Part shown: positions 48,798 through 60,700 of the stretch, one piece after another
How the letters are laid out: every line of letters starts with the position of its first letter
Numbering within the stretch: the first letter of the stretch is position 1
Origin: Lepidostoma basale
Lineage: Eukaryota > Arthropoda > Insecta > Trichoptera > Lepidostomatidae
Length of the DNA: 64,000 bases
Assembly (NCBI GenBank): GCA_022606425.2
Contig: JAHDVF020000255.1
Location: 1 to 64,000, forward strand
Direction of reading: 5' to 3'
The notes under the pieces: model-generated
Told to the model about the DNA's origin: nothing
What the model saw: the letters and a program-made list of their open reading frames with translations, nothing else
Databases searched by the model: none
Made by a program: the position numbers and the translations under genes

Positions 48798-51700
48798 GTA
48801 AGACAGAGGTTATATTTGCATTTTCATATAATAGTATTGAATAATGAAAATTTTAACTTGTATGTAACTTCGAAATATATTTGATCACAAAAGCCTAAAT
48901 AAATTGATTTTATTTATTGTAAAGTGACGCATTTGTGCAATTGATCCAAATTACAATTGAAAACAGGCTGAATATTTGAATAATTTACAGGTGGCGCTCA
49001 GAGTACACTCCAAGATATCAAACTTCCAGAGAGAGCAGGCGGATATTTCTACAAAGATGGATCAAAATACTACACAAGAAATCGATTCTTATCATGGTAT
49101 TTGTGTTATTGTTTTGTTGTATACATATTGTTCATGTCCTGGCGCTCTGTAGCTGCCGGACGTTTTTTCAAATAGCTCCCTATTTAAATACAATTTTGAG
49201 GGTCTGAGTACTCCATTTGCGTCTATTTAACATCTATTATCACCTTTTAATGAATCCAAACAAATCTGTGTATCCAAAATTAATTATTTACGTATAGTTT
49301 CAGTGAAAAGAACAAATTAAGTTTGAAATACGTGAAAGTTTTTAATATAAAGTGCATCGTGTAAACGTCTCTAAACGGCTATTTCCGAGTCGAGACCTCA
49401 AAGATGGTTGCCACATGTGTGTCCGACTGTCCGAGTGTCCAGTGAATTGTGTGAAGTGCAACAGAATGATTTATGAGGGAACGCCCGAATTCTCGGAAAT
49501 AATTTGTGAACTTTTACTATGTGCCAAAACATTAAGATTGATAAAACGGAGCATTTTCTACAGCGCCCTTGAGATGAGTAATTCATAAAAATGGCGCTTT
49601 ATAAATTATCCAATTTATTATTATTATTATTATTCACACATTTTGTAGATTCAAATATTCTTGAACCAAACATTTATTTAATGTCGAAGGTGTTTTCTCT
49701 CCTGCCTACTTCTTTCTGGCAATAAAAGGTTTTTTTTTTTTTTAATTCCGATATTCATTTGTTTTTGGCTTTTAACCCTCCCTTCCCTGTGATGGGTATC
49801 TTCTACACATTGCTTCTAATAACCATCAATATCTCTATAAATATAATAAATACAAGGTCAAGATTTTAGGTATTCCTCCATAATATTTCCAATCCTTTTT
49901 AACCGATTGCGAAAATCAGATGCAGCATTCACATTTACATTTTTAGATTTAACAAACAAACAAACCATCACCCCGTTTCTCCGCAGGGGTAGGCAGAGAG
50001 AATGGACCGCCACACTACTCTATCCTGGCAAACCTCTTTAGCTTCCTCCACATTCATACAACGAGTCATACACGCACGTCAATTCCTCCGATTTCGACTC
50101 TTTTTTTTTTTTAGATATAAAAGACGTCTTAATGCGCCCTTGAGGTGATTACATCACAAAAACGGCCCTATAAAAGTTAGCATATTATTATTATTATTAA
50201 TATATTTACGCATTGATTAAAAAAATAATGTTAATAATAATCAAAATTTATCGGGTACATCGGAGGTATTTTGTGAACATCGGAAACAAAATTCGTAGCG
50301 CTGAGTGCGCGACACTATATATTTGCATCTCACTCTTGCATACTTCACTGTGGAAGCGCGAGGAGCTCAATGTTCTCACTGCCCGGCAGTAGCTCTCAGG
50401 CTTGCGACCAGAGTGCCCGTCCCGTGAGCATTGCCAAATGTTTTTTTTTATTATAATTTTTTTACTTCAATTATAATTAATTAAGGGGATTAGCTATGAA
50501 TGTTCTTATTTTTCCGATTTAAAGTCGCTAATTTTTTATTGGGTACTGACTACGCAACACAGGAACGCGCATTTTTATTTTAGCACCGTAAGGGAAAGGT
50601 TAAGGCCACCTAGTGTCTCTACTTAAATAATATAATGCAATGTTCGTGTTTGTGCTATCTATGGACTCAAAAACTACTAAACAGATTTATCTCGAAATTT
50701 CATCATGTACTTATTAGTCTCATTATTATTTAGATAGTGGTTTTCATGAAATCTAATATATTTCACAAAAATACTTGTTTCATGGAACATTGTAACTTAA
50801 AAATGCTTCACAAATTGTGAAATTTGATGTTGCCATATGAAAGATAACAGAAACATTAATAATATGTTCTTATCATTTAAAAATAATTACTAATGCTACA
50901 TAGATTGTCACAGTTCGTAAATTACATTTCTAATGGGTCTTAAGTATATGCATGTCCCTTGGAATCCTCTTAGACCAATGTTTCGGAGATCATTGTATAC
51001 TTCTCTCTGAAATAGAGGATACCAAGAGACACACATACACTCAAGATCCCAGAGAATATGACCCCTAATACTGATTATACATTAATTAACACGTCGTCTG
51101 CGGGAAGGGTATTAACCCTTAACGGACGTAAGTCACCTCTGACGTGACATCAGAACTTTGTCTATGCAGTCGCATGGCACATGTGAGGTGACATGATGAA
51201 TCACATTAAATCTTGTTGTTTGAGGTATCTGCGCATAATACTTTTGTCGGTTGAATATTACCAATGGAGGGACTAACACACACAATGCCTTTTAAAAATT
51301 AAATATTAATAGAAAAACTTTTACAAAAGATACAGAGCTAGCGTCCAATAAGGGTTAATAACTATTTACTAGACTAGTAGTGGCTGCCTATAGGGTATAA
51401 ATACTTTTTTTCCATGGACTCGTCAAAAACTGTTGTAACTTTTATTTTCCATGTAATTTTAGTGAGAAGTCAAAGTATAGATACAGTTAAATGGTATAAT
51501 TTTATTTGCCTACATGGTATTAGTTACTTAGTGCATGAATCTACCTGCAGACAATGTGTTAAGATTTTATATTCTTAAATTTTTTACCCATTTTTAAATA
51601 TAAAAACCTGTTATTTAATTGTATCTCAATAGAGACGAAGATGCAAATTGGAAACTGAATATGGTTGATCAAGGTGTTTACAGGACTTATGACCTGTCAT

Positions 51701-54700
51701 TGGTTGGGTTAAACGCACGCTTTATGTAATTACAACATTCCACCTTTCTTATGACCATGTCTGACAAATTTTTGGAAGTTGTATATATGTTAAAGTCCAA
51801 CACCAGATTTCACAAGTCAGTTTCAATGCGCCATCTATGAAGATTTGATTATATATGTTAATCTCTAAGATTACTCTATATAATCTAAATACTAACGCCA
51901 TCTATGAAGATTTATGTTTATTAAGCCATTAAGCAGAACATCTTTTTAACACAATGTGAAACACACCGATACCTGTTATTTGATCGTAAAAACGTTATTG
52001 TAAGACATTTCAAGTGAATGCGGTGCAAATGTTGGTGTTATGAACAAAATAATGAAAGGATCATTAAGATGGTTTGGACACATGGAAAGAATGGTAAAAA
52101 AAGTATATGAAAACGATGTAAATGGAACAAGAAATAGCGGAAGACCGAGGAAAATGTGGCACGATTGAATGTCGGCCACGTGAGGAGTCAAAGAAATCGA
52201 CGCGAGTGCATGACACGATGTATGAATGTTGAGGAAGGAAGAGAAACATGTCGGGAAAGAAAAGTGTGCCAGTCCATTCTTTCTGTCTACCCCCTTCGGA
52301 GAGACGGCGTGATGGTTAGTTAGTTCAATGTTTTTTTTTTTTTTTGATGTATCGTTTTTTGTTGACAAAAAAATTACGCAAGTAGGTACTTATTTAATGT
52401 TTCTTAAACAATGATGTTAAACATGTTAAATAATCTATATTCATGAAATCGTCCGTTTTCTAGGAGTTTTATTATATGTATTTAATGTTTTACTTTTATA
52501 AGACCTTATCAAATGACATTCGATAATGCCTTACCAAGAGATAACATGTCATTCCCATAAAATATAATAAAACCTCTAGAAAACAGATGTTTTTTTTCAT
52601 GTAAATTAAGTAGGTACTTGTGTTTTTCTTCAGGCGTGTTAGCCATGACACCCTGGAAGTGGTGGAGCGATCGCTGGAGCTGCGCATCAACGGGGGCCGC
52701 GTGCGTTGGCGGGGGGGCGGGGCTTGGCTGGCCGCCTCCTTTCACGAGCTGCCCGGCCGCGTGCTGCTGCTCGCCGCCACCGTGGGCTCTGTGCATCGCT
52801 TCGTCTTCCCTCATCCGCACCTCATGCGCAAACAGGTATTTAATAAGTTTTGATATGCTCAAGGCATTAACACTGTGGAATTCCATAATATATATGTAAC
52901 ATACAGTCTAAAAACAACTACCCTTACAGCAATAAGTGTTTATAAATTAAAAGATTCAAAAAGTGTCCATAAATTAAGAGAGGCAGATGCTTGGTGTGAG
53001 CCTTCGAGATAAAATACGGAATGCATAGATAGATGTTATGCAAACATTCCAAAACAAGTAAACAGACTTCAATATGCGTTGAATGCAGCAGCAAGACTCA
53101 TTAAAGGCATTCCAAAAAAGTCCCATATAACACAACATCTCAAAGAACTTCACTAGCTTAAACAGTAGCAGTATAAACTCTGCTGGACAGTCTTCAAAGA
53201 GCTACATGGAATGGCACAAAGTTATATATCCGAACTCTGTATAACAGACAGCCTAAATCCAAGGAAATCCACACTTCGCTCGGTGAACTTCTCTGCAACG
53301 GGAAGATTGGTTGAGCCGAAACGTTGCCCTAATACAAATTTTGGGGATCGAGCCTTTGCAGTAGTCGACCCATCAGCTTGGAACAATCTCCCTTCATACC
53401 TTACGGCTTGACATATAACCATACAGGGGCAGTATATCAATCGGGCAGACATTTTTTTTTATTTACAAAAATATAAAGTCGTATATATTTATTTTATTGA
53501 TATATTTATATTTTAGGAAGAAGGGTTGGGGCGAGACTTAGAAGACGGCACAGCGTCCATCTTGACAGAGGCCACGGCGGCGCAGGCCTCTGATCTCCGA
53601 CACTTCAGCATCATATCACACTTTACCAATGCTAGTAAGTTCATTTCCACACCTATAATGATTTCACCATCTAACTTACCATCATGCAATTTGCCTAGCA
53701 AAAAGACAACCTCTTCGCAGTTTCAATCCTAGAGATATGAAGACATCCGACAGATATGGATTTAGCCACTCTATTGTACTGCCTGTGAAACTACTCGAGC
53801 CATTTATTGAAATAAGAGTGATTAACGGTGTCAAAAGCAGCACTCATATTCAGTAAAGAAAGCAGTGCTAACTTGGCCAATTGGTTAGCTAGTACCAGTT
53901 CCGAAATGATACGAAGAAGTCCTGTTTCGGTTGATTGACTAGGTCTGTAAGCAGATTGGAATTTTGATAATTGGTCATTTACTGTAAGGTGGAAATTAAT
54001 TTGACTGACTACATTATTTTCTAATAATTTACCAATGAAAGACAGAATCAGAACGAGAATATGAAAATGTATAAAAATAAAATTAAAGTGATGATTGTAG
54101 GCCGTATTGATTCTTATGACATGTGAAAGGTAGCTAATATATCGCCATTTTTTATTGTCACGTGAATTCTATACCAGACCCAATACAGTGTGATAATCAA
54201 ACTGTCCTCCCCGGGAATCGAACCCGAGACCTTTGATATGGCATTCATGGCTCTTGCCAATCTGGTCAAAGGTCAGTGTTGTTTGTGTGTAATGTTACGA
54301 TTCTTTTTATTTTACTCTTACTATTTATGTTTTTTTTAACGTTTCTTTCATAAATTATTCTGGAATTGAATATCTGTAATGTTTGTGATCTTTATTAAAT
54401 AAATTAAAAATCATATGGTAATGTTTCCTGTATTTTAAGCAATAAATTGTTGTATTCCAGATTCGGCAGCCCCGCATACTTGTGCCATGGCCATCCACAG
54501 CAGTGGGGAGGCTCTGTATGCGATGGCCGGCGCCTCCGTGGTGCTAGTACGCCTGAGCCCCGAGGGTGCTGCACACTCCACCGTCCTGCGCCAGGACTCC
54601 ATCGTGCCTCGCTTCCTCTCAGCACTCAGGTATTATCTTCTTATGGTACCATGTCAGGTCCCTCAGACATTGGCAATCACTGTGGGGAATGCTTTATAAT

Positions 54701-57700
54701 CCGACAGATTTCAGATCTAAACTAAAAATCCACCTTTTTCATATTTCATACCCAATTTAAAATATGTATATTTTGTTCTATTATACTTTCTAATCGATCG
54801 TGAATATCAGATGCAGCATTCATATTTAGATTTTTAGATTTAAAACATGTCTTAATGCGCCCATGGGGTGATTACATCAAAAATACCAAAAATATCAGAA
54901 CAAAAAGTCTCCTAAGAACCACAGAAATGGAGGATCTCAGATCCGTTGCGGGAACGACATCTTCTACATTGCAGATCATTGCAGGGAAGACTGAGACGAC
55001 GCTACTGGAGATAGATCATGTGGAAAGAGCATGTTCTGAAAGAGTGATAAAAAAACTAACTTACTAACCATCACGCCATTTCTCTGGAGGGGTAGGCAGA
55101 GAGGATGGATCGCCACAATGCTCTGTCCTGGCATACCTCTTGGGATTCCTCTACATTCATACATCGTACCATGCACGCACGTTGATTATTCCGAAGAGTG
55201 ATAAATATAGCCGCAAATAAAGTACCAACAGGAAATCGACCTGCAGGAAGACCACCTAAAAGATGGTGAGGCAGTTGGAAATCTGCATCCCAGGAACAGG
55301 CTCCGAGAAATAACAGGACACAGTCCTAAATAAAGCAGAAGAAGAAGATTTCTAGAAGTTTTATTATAGATTGTGGGAGTTTCGCCTTTCTTAACATTAT
55401 CAAATGATGCACATAATGTGGCCATTCCACTCTTTGGCTTATGACCAGTTTATCGCTGCCAATTATAAAATTTCAAAGACTACATGTATATTTAAAAAAA
55501 AAATTGCAAAAAATAATCAATTTATTGATATATTTCAGGGGTAACCGCAACGAAGGGGAAGTATCATGCGGCCTGGCTCTGGTGCCCGGGGGCGAAGTGA
55601 GCCAGGGGGCGTGGCTGTACGCACTGGGCCGGGACACGCGGCTGCGCGTGTGGTGCCTGGAGCGCGGCGCTTGCGTGCATGTGCACTCTCTCCTGCCCGA
55701 TCACACCGACCCGCTAACGCAAGGAGGTGAGGCTCCTCCCATCATCCTTTTAGACATCACAATATATTTTCTTGCCATTATCAAATACTTTATTTTTTCA
55801 TTATATTTTTTAGATGTATTGGCTTTTATTGTTAACCCATTGCAACACAAAGCCGGCGAATTGCCGGCCAAAGTCAATTGGACACAGACTCACAAAGCCG
55901 GCGATTAGCCGGTTTGTCTTTGAAGTGAATGACAATAACCAAATTCAAAATGTTGTAAAAAACAAAAACTGGTCCAAATTATAGACAAATTATAGATTAG
56001 AGTGACATCTCCAGGCAGTTTCTAGCAATGCGCTAATGGCGGTAGCCTTTCACATTGCGTTAAAAAGATCTTCTGCTTAATGCTTAAAATACAAGATGGC
56101 GTTAGTGTGTAGATTAAAAAACTACCATGTAAAGGGTGGTGTTACAGATTAACATATATACAACTTCCAAAAATTTGTCAGACTTGGTAGTCATAAGAAA
56201 AAAGGTGGAATGAGGAATGTTGTATTACATAAAGCGTGCGCTTAACCCAACCAATGACAGGTCATAAGTCCTGTAAACACCTCGATCAACCATATTCTGT
56301 TTCCAATTTGCATCTTCGTCTCTATTGAGATACAATTAATTCTTGAATAACTTTATTCATAAAAATGACATAAATAAGTTTATTTCGGTTACTGATTTCA
56401 TAATAAAATGTACTAATCACAATTTATTTCACATTATTAATTACAAAATATTACGATATTTTAACATCTGTCAATACCTCCAAAATGGCCGAACGCGCTC
56501 ATAAACAAATTCGTCGCGCTTGTAATATTTCATCAAATGAGGATGAAATACAGCGAATCCTTTTGGAAAGTGGCAGTGAGAATGAAGTTGATGAATATTC
56601 TAGTGATTCTAAGCAACATTTCTCACATTCTCTGGAATGTGAGAAATGTTTGATGGCTCTCCACATGCCAGAATGCTTTAAAGCTTATCACACTCTTCCA
56701 AAACTACCTGGGGATGAACCATAATGATCTAGCTTACGAACAAAAAAAAAATGCTTTTATGTTTTACTATTTTTATTTCGTGTGTAATTTAGTCTTAATT
56801 GAGTCAAAATTAAATAATGTGTTCTTTATTTGTGGTGCAATGTGTTTTTGGTTTCAGCCCAGAGCCACATGCTGCGGCTGGGGGAATCTCCCTCAGGGGA
56901 GGTGCTGCTAGGAGTATTCCTCTGCTTTGCCACCGAGTCACACTTCATCGTGCTGAAGCCTATCCACGAGGACCAGAACACGGTCCGCTTTGCTAGGATT
57001 TCCCACCTCTTTGGACCAGAGGTGAATTATTTTAACAAATTCATTATATCAATTTTGACGTTTTTTTTGACATTTAAATTTTATGTGAAAAAATTTTAAA
57101 ACTGAAAAACTAACTAACCATCACGCCGTCTCGCCGAAGGGGTAGGCAGAAAGAATGGACTGCCACACTTTTCTTTCCTGACATATTTCTCTTGCTTCCT
57201 CACATTCATACATCTTGTCATGCACGTGCGTTGATTTCTCTAACTCCTCACATGACCGACATTCAATATTTGATTTATTTGATCGTGCCACATTTTCCTC
57301 GGTCTTCCTCTATTTCTGGTTCCGTTTACATCGTTAACATATAATTTTTTTACCATTCTTTCTTCATTCATTCTTTCCATATGTCCAAACCATCTTAATG
57401 ATCCTTTCATTATTTTGTTCATGACACCATCATTCGCACCGCATTCACTTCTTATATTTTCATTCGACACTCTATCATACACAGAATATCCACACATTCG
57501 TCTAAGAGATCTCATTTCTACTGCATTTATTCTACTTTCATCCTTCCTTTGCCAGTTCCATGCTTCGCTTCTATACATAAGGGTCGGTAGAAGAACACCA
57601 TTGTGCACTGCCATTCTAGCTTTTTTGGATAGGTTTTTGTTTGCGATGACTTTAAGTGCACCATTCACTTTGTTGCCTGCCCCAACCTTTCTTTCAATAT

Positions 57701-60700
57701 CCCTCTCCACTCGCCCATCTCTTGTAAACATACTACCTAAGTACACAAACTCAACTACTTGCTCCAAATTTTCACCATTCACGCTAATGCTGCAGACTGT
57801 CATGATTTCTTCTTTTGAAAAAAATTTAATAACAAAAAATAAGATATTAAAATTTCACATAAGGTCATTTACAAAGTAAATGGAACAAGAAATTAAGGAA
57901 GACCGAAAAAAACCAAGCACGATCAAATTAAAAATATATTGTAATATAATGTTGAGGAAGCAAGAGAAGTATATTTCTTCTTATCAGCCCTCTGTCATCC
58001 ACTGCAGAATGTAGGCATCTTCCAAAGCACGCCACTGCCCCCATTGAATGAATTATGTCAGAAAAGTAAATGACGGTAAGTTTATTCGGCCTACCCTTTT
58101 GAGGAGTCGACGTGATGTTTAGTTAGTTAGTTAATTATTCCTATGAAACCTTAAAAAAATGTATATTAACTGTTTCTAATTAATTTTATTATTACTGACA
58201 AAATGTGCATTTTGGTTGACAGTTTTTTTTAATTGTGCAAAATGTTATCATTTCAGCGTGATCTGGTTGACTTTGGAGTGACGGGGTTAGGTTTGTGGGG
58301 CGCTTGGGGGTCTCACGTGGCTGGAGCAGCGCTGGGCCCTGCGGCCTGCTGGTATCGGGCCCCTCCCGCCCCTGCACCTCCGCCCGACCCCCCCGCGCGA
58401 GACTCGCACGCAGCGTATGCAGAGAGGCTCTTCAGCCCCGGCCTCTTCCCCATGGCCGTTATTGCCAAGGCTCTGAGTGTGAGCTGAATTTTATTTCATT
58501 GTTATTACAGTAAAAGTCCCTTAATTCGAACAACGATATTTCGTAATTTGAAATTTTCATAATTTGCTCGGTCCAAAAATTTACTTTTCATAGTAAATTC
58601 TACCGCTAAATTGAAATATCGCGTATTTCGTAATTCTTAATGTTTTCGTCAAATTGTACTTACTATTTCTAATAATTCAAGTGAGACATCAATATAAAGT
58701 GAAATGTCACATGAGAAAGAATCAGGTTCGAGCGCTTACATACATAAGTGCAAGCGAGATATCTATATATTAAATATTTCTCTTGAAAATATCACGCGGT
58801 GAAGAAGCTATAAAATGAGAACACTATGTAAAAATTGGCCCCAAACAGTGTCAATTGCCGTTCTCTGGACCATGGCAGGCGAAAAGCCAATTAGAGAACA
58901 AGTCGCTAGGCGCAAATGGCAGTGGATCGGTCACACTCTGAGACGGAACCCAGCCGGAACTCAGGGCGCACTAGACTGGTCCCCTATGGGGGAAAGAGAA
59001 AGCGAGGCAGACCTAGAGCCACCTGGAGAAGAACCCTGCAGGACGAGGTTAAGGCAGCAGGCCTCACTTAGGATGATGTTAAGCATCAGGCATGCGATAG
59101 AGTCGGGTGGAGAAGATTCCTTAAAGCCCTATGCACCACGGAGGTGACAGGACAAAAAGAAGAAGAAGAAGATGTAAAAATAATATCTTCATTACACATA
59201 TTGTATATACTCGGCATCTTTCGTGTAGGCATCATTTCTTTTCTATAAATTAGCAACATTTCTTTCACAAAGTTTTCGGAGAAATTCCAATGCTTGATAA
59301 AGATTTTTTTGTTGAGACATTACTTCAGAATGAGGATGTAAATTAATAAACTTAAAGAATAAAACAAAACAAAAAACGTAATAACTATGTAAACAACGAT
59401 CGCGAATGTCAAAAGCGTTACAAATTGAGTCAAAAACCGAATGAAAATGATAGGCTAAAATTGAAAGACATTGGGCGCTGTACGCTGACCAATCGCAATA
59501 TCGCTCGTTGACCTATCACAACTGAAATAATGTGTCAAACGCGCGTAACTTGCGTATTTTTAATATTTTCAACGTACGTTGCGGAAAAAAAAACTAAAAT
59601 TGGGTAATAAATGTAGTATAATTTATCCAGACTGAAATATTTACACGCAAATGGCGGGAAAACGTTATAGGTTTCACTGTATTCATTTTTATCTAGGTTT
59701 TTTTTATTCATATCAGATGCCTGTCTTAATAGGATTCTTTTAACCAATTCAAAAGTTTATTTAAATATCGAAGCGCCATTAGAGTCACAAAGAGGCGTTA
59801 TGTTATCCAAACACTATTGTTATTATTATTATTATGAACACTCGGCGTTATAATTATTATTTTGAGAGAACGAAAAAATGGTCGCGATGTTCCAAGCTGT
59901 CGGCAATTGGCGCGAAATAATTTTTTTTTTGTCTTCTTCTTCTTCCCTTATTGTAGACTCAGGAGTCTGTTATTTCAGGCGGGTCCTCTTGAGATGCTGA
60001 ACTCCAGCTTTCTCTCCACCGTTTCGGGGGTCTTCCTGGTCGGCGTTGTCCGTTTGGCGTTCCATGGAGAGCTATATGTGGTATTCTATTTGAGCTCATC
60101 CTTTCTACGTGTTCATGCCAGTATCGCCGTCTTTGACGTCCCCATCTGACCACATCTTCGACCTCGCAGATTTCTCGGATTGCTGTATTCCTAACTCGAT
60201 CACGTGGGGTCTTGCCAGCTATAGCGCGGAGTGTTTTCATCTCGGTTGTCCTGAGCATGCTCTTTGTCTTGACAGTGTCTGCCCTCGATTCAATGCCATA
60301 TGTGAGGATTGGTCGCACACAGGTCTTGTAGATGCGTACCTTGCTGTCAGTCCTCATGTCCTTGTTTCTCCATATGACATCTTTCAGGCAGCCTGCAACC
60401 GCTGCAGCCCTATCCACCTGTGACCTTACTTCTCTGGGGAGGTCATTAGAGCTGGTTACTTCGCTTCCGAGATATCTGAATAGGTCCACCTGTTCAATCT
60501 CCTCCTGGCGTACGGAGACTTCGCATCTCAGTTGATTTCTTGCGAATGTCATACACTTCGAATGTCATACACATGTCATACACTTTTTTTTTGTAATCGC
60601 TTTAAATTTTGAATTAACGGACTTTTACTGTAGATGCCTTAATTTATAATTGTCCTTTGTAAGATTTTTTGAGAAAATAAACTGATTTGATTTGATTTAT

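Larger units (their letters stand above)
55832..56850 (+). mobile_element. piggyBac-like element, internally deleted
   Basis: Left end TTAACCCATTGCAACACAAA (55832-55851); right end inverse ACACATTGCACCACAAA at 56831-56847 (16 of 20 positions match). Subterminal GCCGGCGAATTGCCGGC-type palindromes at 55852 and 55891. Carries a 79-codon ORF made of piggyBac N- and C-terminal parts and, inserted at 56030, a family M MITE. The right end sits against the NUP160 exon 7 acceptor. Confidence 0.72.
58508..60630. mobile_element. pogo-like element shell with nested LINEs
   Basis: Ends CAGTAAAAGTCCCTTAATTC and inverse CAGTAAAAGTCCGTTAATTC flanked by TA on both sides (58506-58507, 60631-60632). No transposase seen. 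Contains RTE copies at 58820 and 59940 and a relative of the 61524 element (59390-59685). Confidence 0.75.

Noticed and set aside
50260..50440. GC-richer island suspected of being an exon
   Set aside because: NUP160 exon 2 joins exon 3 exactly in phase without it, and no frame gives conserved NUP160 sequence.
55441..55908. 155-codon plus frame across NUP160 exon 6
   Set aside because: The exon is 55539-55726; the rest of the open frame is intronic and includes the left end of a piggyBac-like element.
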